Of a stretch of DNA of 64,000 bases, positions 28,444-38,330 are shown one piece after another (the first letter of the stretch is position 1; every line of letters begins with the position of its first letter). Location of the stretch: NCBI RefSeq assembly GCF_002101705.1, contig NZ_LQPC01000030.1, positions 62,001 to 126,000 of the forward strand. Direction: 5' to 3'. The DNA is from Mycolicibacterium iranicum. Lineage in GTDB: Bacteria > Actinomycetota > Actinomycetes > Mycobacteriales > Mycobacteriaceae. The notes beneath the pieces were generated by a model, which worked only from the letters and a program-made list of their open reading frames with translations, did no database searches and was not told the DNA's origin. A program made the translations under genes and the position numbers.

Positions 28444-28455
28444 CGCCGGTTTCCG

Positions 28456-29682
28456 TCAGACCACTGTCAGCGGCAAGGACTTCCGCTCCTCGAACACCCA
28501 CGAAGCGCCGCCGCTGAACTCGCAGACCTCGACCTCGGGCTGCTTTTTGGCGGCGGTGTCGGTCTCGATGACACGGACGGTCCAGTCAGACTCTGTACCG
28601 GACACTTCGGCGCGTAGATGCGGATCCACCGCGTAGACGATGGCTTGCAGCGGAGCGTCGGACACCGGCGACACCAGCGAGATCCAGGAGCCGTCCTCGT
28701 AGGCAGGCGATGTGCGCACATGGACGAAGTCAGGGTCCATGTCGGCCGACACATAGGCCGCAGGGTTCAGCAGCGGGTGCAGCTCCAGCACCCGAAGCGC
28801 GCCCTTGGCGTCACTGCTGAGCTTGAGCGCCTCGTGAATTCGCGCCGCAGCCACCCCGGCAATGCCGATCAGCTGCTTCGTGCGGATGGACCGGGCAAGT
28901 GCCGCGTCGTCTTTGGCGCGCTTCTCGACCGCGATGGTGAACGACTTCACCAGAAGATGCATCTGCAGGCACACCTCGTCGGCGATCCGGACGAGCGCCG
29001 AATGGGAGAAGGCGGCGAAATCGACGTCGGCGAGCAGCGGACCCGAATAGTCGGCGTTGCCTTCTTCGTTCGGGTCGATCGGATCGAGCTCGCACGAATA
29101 GGCATGGGTGGCGCCGACGATGTCCAGCTCGGGGATGAACGGCGCATCCGGATAGGACTCGTCGATGATGACGGTCCATGCGCAGTGCGGATGACGATCC
29201 GACGGCGTGCGCGGTGGGCGGTGGATGGGCCGCACCTGCGCCTTGGGATTGGTGGCTAACGCCGTGGCATCGAAGGTGGGGTCCTCGATGTCGTGGCACA
29301 TGCCCTTGACGTAATCCTCGCCCATCGGCTCGACGTCGAGCAGGGCGCCGCAGTGATCGAGGTAGAACTCGCCGTGCCAGCGGTCGTGCACGATGTAGCG
29401 GAAGTCCATGAACTGCGGCGGTGCACCGATGTCGAGCTGCAGGCCCTTGAACAGGGTGAAAATGTCCACGCCTTCGTATTTGAGCGCCTTCTGCATCCGC
29501 TTCGTGTACAGCGGGCTCGACGCCGCCCATTCCTCGATGGCGATCTGCAGCATCTCCTCGCGGCCGAATGACGATATGCACCAGGCCATTCCGGAACGGT
29601 CGATGAGCTGTCCGATGAGCAACAGCTCAGGCACCAGCGTCGCAAGCTCCTCGCGGGAGAGCGCCGCATACCTACTTGTCAT
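28456..29682 (-). CDS. Conserved hypothetical protein, last gene of the aldA operon
   Basis: A 408-residue soluble protein I cannot assign. It carries conserved-looking His/Cys/Asp clusters: RYIVHDRWHGEFYLDHCGALLDVEP, VKGMCHDIEDPTFDATA and RPIHRPPR, which could form a metal or cofactor site, then a helical middle and a beta-rich C-terminus. The ATG at 29682 overlaps the end of the carboxymuconolactone-decarboxylase-like gene by 11 bp, so it is translated with the operon. Its role in lipid or steroid oxidation is inferred only from that position. Confidence 0.8.
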   Translation of the reverse strand: MTSRYAALSREELATLVPELLLIGQLIDRSGMAWCISSFGREEMLQIAIEEWAASSPLYTKRMQKALKYEGVDIFTLFKGLQLDIGAPPQFMDFRYIVHDRWHGEFYLDHCGALLDVEPMGEDYVKGMCHDIEDPTFDATALATNPKAQVRPIHRPPRTPSDRHPHCAWTVIIDESYPDAPFIPELDIVGATHAYSCELDPIDPNEEGNADYSGPLLADVDFAAFSHSALVRIADEVCLQMHLLVKSFTIAVEKRAKDDAALARSIRTKQLIGIAGVAAARIHEALKLSSDAKGALRVLELHPLLNPAAYVSADMDPDFVHVRTSPAYEDGSWISLVSPVSDAPLQAIVYAVDPHLRAEVSGTESDWTVRVIETDTAAKKQPEVEVCEFSGGASWVFEERKSLPLTVV

Positions 29683-30115
29683 GGACCGAGCCCCCGGAAT
29701 GCATCTGCACCGCGGCGTTGACGTTCGCTTTCTTGTCCTCGCCTTCGCCCCGCTCGGCGGCCTTCTTGCGCTTCTTGATCACCTTGCTGACCGCACCGTC
29801 CAGCTTGGAACCCAGCGGGAAACCTAGATACTGCGTCAGGAAAACTGCCATTTCCTTGAGTTCGTCGCCGGTCATCTCGTCGTTGTGCAGCGCCGCGTTC
29901 GCCTGGATCTCCGCCAGCGCATCGTTGCCGAGCGCGGCGACTGCGGTGAGCGTCATGATGCGCTTGTCCCGCATGGACAGTCCCGGGCGGTTCCAGATGG
30001 TGCCGAAGAGGTGATCCACGGTGAGGTCGAAAAACGGATCGCCCTCGATGTTCGGCATCTCCCATCCGTAGACCTCGTTCATCTTCTCCAGGCCCTTGCG
30101 GCGCAGCTCATCCAT
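29672..30115 (-). CDS. Carboxymuconolactone decarboxylase family protein (Rv0771-like)
   Basis: A 147-residue member of the CMD/AhpD superfamily, matching Rv0771 by position and length. It opens DELRRKGLEKMNEVYGWEMP and contains LFGTIWNRPGLSMRDKRIMTLTAVAALGN, the standard CMD helix pair, followed by HNDEMTGDELKEMAVFLTQYLGFPLG. The redox CxxC of AhpD is absent, so a decarboxylase or isomerase-like role is more likely than peroxidase reduction. A Lys/Glu-rich tail follows. It lies 6 bp after the dehydrogenase gene. Confidence 0.9.
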   Translation of the reverse strand: MDELRRKGLEKMNEVYGWEMPNIEGDPFFDLTVDHLFGTIWNRPGLSMRDKRIMTLTAVAALGNDALAEIQANAALHNDEMTGDELKEMAVFLTQYLGFPLGSKLDGAVSKVIKKRKKAAERGEGEDKKANVNAAVQMHSGGSVHDK

Positions 30116-30121
30116 CGCTGA

Positions 30122-31015
30122 CTACTCCTTTGTCGTGGACGTCGTGTAGGGCACTCCGAGCCCGGCGGCCAGGTCCCGCAGTGCGATCTCCGCCAGGGGC
30201 AGTTCCACCCCGGTCGCTTCGCCGAGCGCCAGCGCCAGCTTCAGATCCTTTTCGGCCAGCCCGCGGGTGTGGACGAACATGTCGTGCAGGAAGTGATCCG
30301 GCGCTAGGTTTTTGGTGTCGTCGCGGTACATGATCGCGCCGGGACCACCGCTTTGCGCATCGCTGTGCCGCACCACCCGCCCGAGTTTCTGCAGGTCGAT
30401 ACCTGAGGCCTCGGCGAGCCGCTGAGCCTCGCAGGCCGCCGTGAATCCGATGTACGTCAGCATGTTGCGGGCGATCTTCATCCTGGTTCCTGCGCCGGGC
30501 TCGCCCGCACGTACGACCATCGACGCCCACTGCTTGAAGACGGGCTTCACCCGGTCGTAGGCATGCTGGTCGGCGCCGACCATGACCGCCAGCTCGCCCT
30601 TCTCCGCGGCACCGGCACCGCCGCTGACGGGCGCATCGACGATGTGAATGCCTTTCGGCGCCAACTGTTCTGCGAGCTCCACAGCGGTTCCCGGCTCGAT
30701 GGTGGAGTGGATCGCGATGACCGTGCCCTCGATGGCGTGCGCGGCGAGTTCGCCGACGACGTCACGCACCTGCTCGTCGTTGAGTACGGTGACGCTGATG
30801 ACGTCGGCCGCAGCGACGTCGGCGATGTTGTCCGCCAGCGTCGCACCCAGCTCGGCCAGCGGGGTCATCGCCTCGGTGCGGACGTCGAACACGATGAGGC
30901 CGCCCGGCCAATCGACGAGCCGCTTCGCCATCGGCGCGCCCTGATTGCCCAGACCGATGTACCCGAGCTTGACGGTGCTTGTCGGCTCCTCGCGCGAGCG
31001 CTCGTCGGTGCTCAT
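30122..31015 (-). CDS. Beta-hydroxyacid (3-hydroxyisobutyrate-type) dehydrogenase, Rv0770-like
   Basis: A 297-residue NAD(P)-dependent dehydrogenase. The Rossmann motif is LGYIGLGNQGAPMAKRL, the substrate-binding DAPVSGGAGAAEKGELAVMVG is typical, and the catalytic Lys lies in TRMKIARNMLTYIG. The ATG overlaps the upstream SDR stop by 4 bp (ATGA). The first ~14 residues (STDERSREEPTST) precede the fold and are encoded by a copy of the short repeat found between phoP and phoR. Confidence 0.92.
   Translation of the reverse strand: MSTDERSREEPTSTVKLGYIGLGNQGAPMAKRLVDWPGGLIVFDVRTEAMTPLAELGATLADNIADVAAADVISVTVLNDEQVRDVVGELAAHAIEGTVIAIHSTIEPGTAVELAEQLAPKGIHIVDAPVSGGAGAAEKGELAVMVGADQHAYDRVKPVFKQWASMVVRAGEPGAGTRMKIARNMLTYIGFTAACEAQRLAEASGIDLQKLGRVVRHSDAQSGGPGAIMYRDDTKNLAPDHFLHDMFVHTRGLAEKDLKLALALGEATGVELPLAEIALRDLAAGLGVPYTTSTTKE
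30984..31007. repeat. 24-bp repeat element inside a coding N-terminus
   Basis: This stretch matches the 24-bp core of the phoP-phoR repeat (44800-44823) at 21 of 24 positions, all differences being transitions. It encodes residues about 4-11 of the Rv0770-like dehydrogenase. Confidence 0.65.
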
Positions 31016-31773
31016 CTGATGATCTGCCCGCCATCGACGTTGAAGATCTGACCCGTGACCCACTTGGCCTGGTCTGACAGCAGGAACAGGCACATGCCGA
31101 CCAGGTCGTCGGTCTCGCCCATGCGCGACAACGGGATTCCCTTGACGATGTCGGCCACCATCTCCTGGGGGGTCGTCGTCCGGTTGGCCTCCGTGTCGAT
31201 GGGCCCAGGCGCGATCGCGTTGACGCGGATGTTCTGACCGCCGAGCTCGGTGGCCAGCTGCTGGGTCAGGCTGTTGACGCCGGCCTTGGCGAGGCCGTAG
31301 AAGTTCGAATACAGCCATGCCGCCGTCGACGATTGGTTGACGATGGCGCCGCCACCGCGCTTGGCCATCTTGCGATACACCGCGCGAGTACACACGAGCG
31401 CGCCGTCGAGGTTCACGCTCATGAACTTCTTGTAGTAGTCCCAGTCGACGGTGATCAGGAAGTCAAGCTTCATGCCGCCGAAGATGGCGGCATTGTTGAC
31501 CAGGTAGTCGATGCCCCCGAACTCCGAAAGTGCCTGCGCTGCCATTTCCTTCGCGGAGTCGATGTCGGAGACATCGACGCGCACGGCGAGGGCGTTACCA
31601 CCCTCGCCCTTGATGCCGTCGGCGACCTTCTGCGCGCCCTCGGTGTTGATGTCGGCGACGACGACGGCCGCTCCCTCGCGGGCGAGCGCCTCGGCGTACG
31701 CCTGACCGATGCCGCCACCCGCGCCGGTGACGATCGCCACCTTGTCCTTGAACTGATCCCCGTACAGGGCCAT
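31012..31773 (-). CDS. SDR family oxidoreductase (Rv0769-like)
   Basis: A 253-residue classical SDR: cofactor motif VTGAGGGIGQAYAEAL, NNAAIFGG, Ser in VNQSSTAAWL, catalytic Tyr/Lys in YGLAKAG, and C-terminal VTGQIFNVDGGQIIR. The acidic residue VVVADIN after beta-2 suggests NAD preference. It is the second gene of the leftward operon, 42 bp after aldA, and overlaps the next gene by 4 bp. Confidence 0.93.
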   Translation of the reverse strand: MALYGDQFKDKVAIVTGAGGGIGQAYAEALAREGAAVVVADINTEGAQKVADGIKGEGGNALAVRVDVSDIDSAKEMAAQALSEFGGIDYLVNNAAIFGGMKLDFLITVDWDYYKKFMSVNLDGALVCTRAVYRKMAKRGGGAIVNQSSTAAWLYSNFYGLAKAGVNSLTQQLATELGGQNIRVNAIAPGPIDTEANRTTTPQEMVADIVKGIPLSRMGETDDLVGMCLFLLSDQAKWVTGQIFNVDGGQIIR

Positions 31774-31815
31774 TCGAAGCTCTCTTTCGTTCGCTCTAAT
31801 GTGCTGCCGTGCTTG

Positions 31816-33282
31816 TCAAACCCCGGTGGCAATCGCTTTGATCTCCAAATACTCCTCGAAGCCGGCGAGCCCCATCTCCCGGCCGACGCCGGACTGCTTG
31901 TAGCCACCGAACGGCATGTCCGCCGAGTACCAGACGCCGCCGTTGATGTTGACCGTGCCCACCCGCAACCGCGCCGCTACCGCGTTGGCGCGCTCCAGAT
32001 CCGGGGAGAACACCGTCCCCGACAATCCGTAGGGCGAGTCGTTGGCGATCCGGACGGCGTCGTCGTCGCCGTCGTGAGCGATGACAGTCAGCACCGGCCC
32101 GAAGATCTCCTCGCGGGCCACCTTGGCGTTGTTGTCGAGCCCCGCGATCACGGTCGGCTCGATGAAAAAACCGGTGTCGCGATCTGCGGGACGTCCACCG
32201 CCGCAGGCGAACCTGCCGCCTTCGGCGATCGCCGAGTCGAGGTAGCTCTGGATGCGGTCACGTTGCCGCGCCGAGATCACGGGCCCGCAGATGGTGCCCG
32301 GGTTGGTGGGGTCGCCGGGCTTGAGGCCGCCCATGGTCGCCGCGGCCGCTTCGACCGCCGCGTCGTAGCTGGCTCGCGGCACGACCAGGCGGGTGGTGAT
32401 CGCGCAGCCCTGCCCGGCGTGCATCGATGCGGTGAAGGCCGCCATCGAGCACGCGCCGGCGAGATCGGCGTCGTCGAGCACCAGGAACGCCGACTTTCCA
32501 CCGAGTTCGAGAAAGACCTTCTTCAGGGTCGCCGAGCCGTCAGCCATCACCGCGCGGCCGGTGTTCGTCGAACCGGTGAACGAAACCATGTCCACGCGAG
32601 GGTCTTTCGACAGCAACGCGCCGACACCGTGATCACTGGACGTGACGATGTTGATCACACCGGCCGGGAAGTCGGTGTGCTCGGTGATCAGCTCGCCGAG
32701 CACCGCAGCCGCCCACGGCGTATCGGGGGCGGGCTTGAGTACCAACGTGTTTCCCGCTGCCAGCGCCGGGCCGATCTTGGCGAGGTTGATCTGGTGCGGA
32801 AAGTTCCACGGCGTGATCGCACCAACCACGCCGATCGCCTCGCGCGCCACGGTGCGCTGGGTCTTGATCCCCATCGGCGAGGCAATCCCGAGATCGGTTC
32901 TCCACTGGTAGGACTCGGCGGTATCAGCGCAGAAGCTCAAGTCCTCGACGGGACCCTCGAGCTGGGCCGCCGAGGTCAGCATCCGTGGCGCGCCGACTTC
33001 AGAAATCGTGAGATCCCGCAGGTCCTCGACGTTCTTACGCATCGCGTCCTGCAACTGGCGGATGCAACGCACACGCAGCTCGGTGTTGGTTGACCAGTCC
33101 GTCTCGTCGAAACTGCGGCGGGCCGCACCGATGGCGGCGCTCATGTCGTCGGCGCTCGCATCGGCAGCCACCCCGAGAGTCTCCTCGGTCGCGGGATTGA
33201 TGGTGGGAAACGTGCCCCCGCTTCCGGCCACCAGCTTGCCGTCGATGAGCAGCTTGCTGTCGCGATCGGCCAGGATTGCCAT
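31816..33282 (-). CDS. aldA: NAD-dependent aldehyde dehydrogenase (Rv0768/AldA-like)
   Basis: A 488-residue aldehyde dehydrogenase. The catalytic Cys is in AGQGCAITTRLVV and the general base Glu in FLELGGKSAFLV; cofactor motifs ITPWNFPHQINLAK and FTGSTNTGR are present. The ATG at 33282 has an excellent Shine-Dalgarno (AGGAGGT, 5 nt upstream); the longer frame upstream is not credible. It is the first gene of a leftward operon (aldA, SDR, hydroxyacid dehydrogenase, CMD protein, hypothetical) and divergent from tetR-cyp123. An operator palindrome lies 24 nt upstream. Confidence 0.95.
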   Translation of the reverse strand: MAILADRDSKLLIDGKLVAGSGGTFPTINPATEETLGVAADASADDMSAAIGAARRSFDETDWSTNTELRVRCIRQLQDAMRKNVEDLRDLTISEVGAPRMLTSAAQLEGPVEDLSFCADTAESYQWRTDLGIASPMGIKTQRTVAREAIGVVGAITPWNFPHQINLAKIGPALAAGNTLVLKPAPDTPWAAAVLGELITEHTDFPAGVINIVTSSDHGVGALLSKDPRVDMVSFTGSTNTGRAVMADGSATLKKVFLELGGKSAFLVLDDADLAGACSMAAFTASMHAGQGCAITTRLVVPRASYDAAVEAAAATMGGLKPGDPTNPGTICGPVISARQRDRIQSYLDSAIAEGGRFACGGGRPADRDTGFFIEPTVIAGLDNNAKVAREEIFGPVLTVIAHDGDDDAVRIANDSPYGLSGTVFSPDLERANAVAARLRVGTVNINGGVWYSADMPFGGYKQSGVGREMGLAGFEEYLEIKAIATGV

Positions 33283-33305
33283 CCGACCTCCTGTGTCTGA
33301 TTGCT

Positions 33306-33317
33306 GGACAACTGTCC
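33306..33317. promoter_or_regulatory. Operator palindrome GGACA-AC-TGTCC upstream of aldA
   Basis: Perfect 5-bp arms GGACA/TGTCC around AC, 24 nt upstream of the aldA start. The same GGACANNTGTCC motif covers the start of the divergent tetR gene at 33451-33462, so one regulator probably controls both directions. A TATGGT (33334-33339, minus strand) could be the aldA -10, placing this site just downstream of the transcription start. Confidence 0.6.
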
Positions 33318-33444
33318 GAAAGAGTTCTTTCGAACCATAGCCGCAGAGATGCGCGCCAGGCAAGGACACCGCACCGTTTACGACTTTAAAAAGCCGTGAA
33401 ATGCAGTTTCATGTTGCCGCTTGCCTACGGTGCATGCCGTCCGA

Positions 33445-33450
33445 TAACTT
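33445..33450 (+). promoter_or_regulatory. -10 box (with TTGCCT -35) of leaderless tetR-cyp operon
   Basis: TAACTT lies 6 nt before the GTG at 33457; TTGCCT at 33421-33426 gives an 18-bp spacer. It predicts a leaderless transcript starting on the GTG. Confidence 0.6.
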
Positions 33451-33462
33451 GGACATGTGTCC
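33451..33462. promoter_or_regulatory. Operator palindrome GGACA-TG-TGTCC overlapping the tetR start codon
   Basis: The palindrome (6-bp arms if extended to TGGACA/TGTCCA) begins directly after the -10 box and includes the GTG start, so a bound repressor would sit on the transcription start. It matches the site upstream of aldA. Confidence 0.65.
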
Positions 33463-34053
33463 AGTGATGCTGTTGCCGCGCTCACTCCCGAGTCGGGGCA
33501 CCCGCCTCGCAACCGAAGGCAGGAAGAGACATTCCGCAAGGTGCTCGTCGCAGGCCTGGAAATGTTGCGCGAGTCGTCGTATGCCGATTTGACGGTGCGG
33601 GCGGTCGCAGCGCGCGCCAAGGTGGCGCCGGCCACCGCGTACACGTATTTCTCGTCGAAGAACCATCTGATCGCCGAGATCTACCTCGATCTCATGCAGA
33701 AGGTCGACTACTTCACCGATGTCAACGACACCACCGCCACCCGTGTCGAAAAAACCTTGCGCACCATGGCACTCACCCTGGCGGACGATCCCGAGGTCGC
33801 CGCCGCGTGCACCACGGCGCTGCTGTCGGGCAACGACACGACGGTACGCACCGTGCGGGAGAAGATCGGCAGCGAGATCCACAAGCGCATCCGCGCGGCC
33901 GTCGGGCCGGACCCGGATCCGCGCACGCTGGCCGCACTCGAGATGACGTTTTTCGGCGCCCTGGTCAACGCAGGCAGCGGCGCCTTCACATACCACCAGA
34001 TCGCCGACCGTCTGAGCTATGTCGTCGGTCTCATCGTCGGGGAGGACCGATGA
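33457..34053 (+). CDS. TetR family regulator of the CYP123/CYP51 region (Rv0767c-like)
   Basis: A 198-residue regulator. The helix-turn-helix is LTVRAVAARAKVAPATAYTYFSSKNHL (about residues 46-72). It is the first gene of the rightward P450 operon: its stop overlaps the cyp123 start (ATGA). Its own start codon lies inside a GGACANNTGTCC palindrome that recurs upstream of divergent aldA, so autoregulation and control of both operons are likely (inference). Confidence 0.92.
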   Translation: MSSDAVAALTPESGHPPRNRRQEETFRKVLVAGLEMLRESSYADLTVRAVAARAKVAPATAYTYFSSKNHLIAEIYLDLMQKVDYFTDVNDTTATRVEKTLRTMALTLADDPEVAAACTTALLSGNDTTVRTVREKIGSEIHKRIRAAVGPDPDPRTLAALEMTFFGALVNAGSGAFTYHQIADRLSYVVGLIVGEDR

Positions 34054-35258
34054 CAATCTCTGAGGTAGGGCTGGATCCCTACAACTACGACTTTCACGAG
34101 GACCCGTACCCGTACTACAAACGGCTCCGCGACGAAGCGCCGCTGTACCGCAACACCGAACTCGGCTTCTGGGCGCTGTCGCGCCACCGCGACGTGCTGC
34201 AGGGCTTCCGCAACAGCACCACGCTGTCGAACAAGTTCGGCGTCTCGCTCGACCCTGCCTCGCGCGGACCGCATGCGTCGAAGACGATGTCGTTCCTGGC
34301 CATGGATGATCCCGACCACCTGCGTCTCCGCACTCTGGTATCGAAAGGCTTTACGCCCAGGCGGATTCGCGAACTCGAGCCGCGCGTTACCGAGATCGCG
34401 GTTCAGCACCTCGACACGATGCTGGAAATGGCCGGCACCGACGCGACTGTCGACTATGTGGACGAATTCGCGGGCAAGCTGCCGATGGACGTCATCTCCG
34501 AATTGATGGGGGTACCCGAGGCCGACCGGGTTCAGGTCCGCGCCTGGGCCGACGCGGTGATGCACCGCGAGGAGGGCGTCACCGATGTCCCGGACTCGGC
34601 CATCGAGGCCTCGCTGAACTTGATCGTCTACTACCAGGAGATGGTCAAGGAACGACGCAAGCAACTCACCGACGATCTGACCTCGGCGCTGCTGGAGGCC
34701 GAGATCGACGGGGACCGGCTCACCGACGACGAGATCATCGGCTTCATGTTCCTGATGGTGATCGCCGGTAATGAGACCACCACGAAACTGCTTGCCAACG
34801 CTGCGTTCTGGGGTCATCGAAACCCCGACCAGCTGTCCCCCGTGTACGACGACCTCGAGCGTGTGCCGCTGTGGGTCGAGGAGACGTTGCGCTTCGACAC
34901 CTCCAGCCAGATCCTCGCCCGCACGGTGCAGGGCGAGTTGGAGCTCTACGACACGGTGATCCCCGACGGCGACGTGTTGCTGCTGCTTCCGGGTTCGGCC
35001 CACCGCGACGAACGCGTCTTCGAGAGCCCCGACGACTTCGTCATCGGCCGCGAAATCGGCTCCAAGCTTATGAGTTTCGGCAGCGGTGCCCACTTCTGCC
35101 TCGGCGCCCACCTGGCGCGCATGGAGGCACGGGTCGCGCTGGCCGAGTTGTTCAAGCGAATCCGCGGATACGAGGTCGACGAGGCCAACGCCGTCCGCGT
35201 CCACTCCAGCAACGTCCGCGGATTCGCTCATCTTCCCATTTCGGTGTCCCACCGATGA
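34050..35258 (+). CDS. cyp123: Cytochrome P450 CYP123 family
   Basis: A 402-residue P450, the same length as Rv0766c. Motifs: VIAGNETTTKLLANA (I-helix, with acid-Thr pair), EETLRFD (ExxR), and heme loop FGSGAHFCLGAHLARMEA with the proximal Cys. It overlaps tetR by 4 bp with a GGAGG Shine-Dalgarno inside the tetR end. The substrate is not established; linkage to CYP51, SDRs and a ferredoxin suggests sterol or lipid hydroxylation. Confidence 0.94.
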   Translation: MTISEVGLDPYNYDFHEDPYPYYKRLRDEAPLYRNTELGFWALSRHRDVLQGFRNSTTLSNKFGVSLDPASRGPHASKTMSFLAMDDPDHLRLRTLVSKGFTPRRIRELEPRVTEIAVQHLDTMLEMAGTDATVDYVDEFAGKLPMDVISELMGVPEADRVQVRAWADAVMHREEGVTDVPDSAIEASLNLIVYYQEMVKERRKQLTDDLTSALLEAEIDGDRLTDDEIIGFMFLMVIAGNETTTKLLANAAFWGHRNPDQLSPVYDDLERVPLWVEETLRFDTSSQILARTVQGELELYDTVIPDGDVLLLLPGSAHRDERVFESPDDFVIGREIGSKLMSFGSGAHFCLGAHLARMEARVALAELFKRIRGYEVDEANAVRVHSSNVRGFAHLPISVSHR

Positions 35259-35294
35259 AGCCAATCTCCTCACAGGTCCGCTGAAAGGCCAGGC

Positions 35295-36115
35295 ATGCCC
35301 CGCTTCGAACCATTGCCCGACCGTCGCCCCGCACTGGTCGCAGGCGCCTCCTCCGGAATCGGCGAGGCCACCGCGATCCGGCTCGCCCGCAACGGTTTTC
35401 CGGTCGCCCTCGGCGCTCGACGAGTGGAGAAGCTCGACGAGATCGTCGCCAAGATCCGCGCCGACGGCGGTGAGGCCATCGCCGTGCACCTCGACGTCAC
35501 AGATCCCGACTCGGTGAAAGCCGCCGTCGAGCAGACGACCTCCGACCTCGGCGACATCGAGGTGCTGGTAGCCGGCGCGGGCGACACCTACTTCGGCAAG
35601 CTCGACAGCATCAGCACCGAGCAGTTCGAGTCGCAGGTACAGATCCACCTCATCGGCGCCAACCGCGTCGCGACCGCGGTGTTGCCCGGCATGATCGAGC
35701 GCCAGCGCGGCGACCTGATCTTCGTGGGATCCGATGTGGCGCTGCGCCAGCGGCCACACATGGGTGCCTACGGCGCCGCCAAGGCCGCGCTCGTCGCGAT
35801 GGTCACCAACTATCAGATGGAACTCGAAGGCACCGGCGTGCGCGCGTCGATCGTGCACCCCGGCCCCACCAAGACGTCGATGGGCTGGAGCCTGCCCGCC
35901 GACCTGATCGGCCCCGCCCTGGAGGACTGGGCCAAATGGGGTCAGGCCCGCCACGACTACTTCCTGCGCGCGGACGATCTCGCCCGCGCCATCACCTTCG
36001 TCGCCGAAACCCCGCGTGGCGGATTCATCGCGAACATGGAGCTGCAGCCCGAGGCTCCGCTCGCGACGACGAAAGAACGTCAACAGCTCAAGGTCGACGA
36101 GGAGGCTCTCAACCG

Positions 36116-36119
<4 letters not shown>
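35295..36119 (+). CDS. SDR family oxidoreductase (Rv0765c-like)
   Basis: A 274-residue SDR: ALVAGASSGIGEATAIRLA cofactor motif, ARR after beta-2 suggesting NADP use, VAGAGDTYFG, Ser in FVGSDVALRQ and Tyr/Lys in YGAAKAALV. It lies between cyp123 and cyp51 and overlaps cyp51 by 4 bp (ATGA), so it probably acts on the same substrate class. Confidence 0.93.
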
Positions 36120-37695
<1,576 letters not shown>

Positions 37696-37697
37696 CC

Positions 37698-38237
37698 ATG
37701 GCAACTCGTGAGCAACTCGAGGACTGGGTCCAGCGCTGGCTCAAGGCCAACGAGGACGCCGAGAAGGCCGGCGACTGGAAGCCGTTGGCGGAGTTCTACA
37801 CCGACGACGCGACCTACGGCTGGAACATCGGGCCCAAAGAAGACGTGATGTGCGTCAACAAGCAGGAGATCCGCGACGTCGCACTGGGCCTGGAGATGGA
37901 AGGCCTGGAGAACTGGGTCTACGAGTACCAGAAGACGCTGATCGACGAGAAGCAGAACGAGATCGTCGGCTTCTGGAAGCAGATCGCCAACAAAAGCGAT
38001 GGCACCCGCGACGAGATCTACGGCATCGGGGGCAGCTGGTTCCGCCTCAACGATCAGCTGTTGATCGAGTGGCAGCGTGACTTCTTCGACTTCGGCCACG
38101 TGCAGAAGGCGTTCATGAAACTCATCGAGTCCGGAGACCTCACCCCGACGATGCAGAAGCGCATCGAACGATCGCTGGCGGGCGAGAAACTGCCCGGCTA
38201 TTACCCCATCGGCGAAGCACCCGTCCCCATTTGGTAA
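37698..38237 (+). CDS. NTF2/SnoaL-like protein (Rv0762c-like)
   Basis: A 179-residue protein of the NTF2-like cone fold: LEDWVQRWLKANEDAEKAGDWKPLAEFYTDDATYGWNIGPKEDV, then VVGFWKQIA-like and IYGIGGSWFRLNDQLLIEWQRDFFDFGH. Such folds act as isomerases, dehydratases or ligand carriers; no clear catalytic pair stands out. It begins 2 bp after the ferredoxin stop and is the last gene of the CYP operon before an operator-bearing gap. Confidence 0.88.
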   Translation: MATREQLEDWVQRWLKANEDAEKAGDWKPLAEFYTDDATYGWNIGPKEDVMCVNKQEIRDVALGLEMEGLENWVYEYQKTLIDEKQNEIVGFWKQIANKSDGTRDEIYGIGGSWFRLNDQLLIEWQRDFFDFGHVQKAFMKLIESGDLTPTMQKRIERSLAGEKLPGYYPIGEAPVPIW

Positions 38238-38280
38238 TCGCACCACCAAGCGGTTGCTTGGGGGTGCTGTGATGTGGCTA

Positions 38281-38316
38281 ACTAGAGCCTCTAGTCTTGA
38301 AACTAGAGGCTCTAGT
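38281..38316. promoter_or_regulatory. Double palindromic operator upstream of the NDMA-type ADH gene
   Basis: ACTAGAGCCTCTAGT (38281-38295) and ACTAGAGGCTCTAGT (38302-38316) are each near-perfect palindromes with 7-bp arms and are also inverted copies of one another, 6 bp apart. They end 14 nt before the ATG at 38331, overlapping the expected promoter. A repressor with two adjacent sites is likely; it is different from the GGACANNTGTCC sites. Confidence 0.75.
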
Positions 38317-38330
38317 CGAAAGCAGGAGAG

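Noticed and set aside
33390..33408. TGAAA-TGCAG-TTTCA as a further copy of the GAAACTGCATTCC repeat family
   Set aside because: Only 5-bp arms and a partial core; too short to support.
34017..36083. 688-codon minus-strand open frame opposite cyp123 and the SDR
   Set aside because: No recognisable domain, composition of a shadow frame, and the plus strand holds two clear enzymes.
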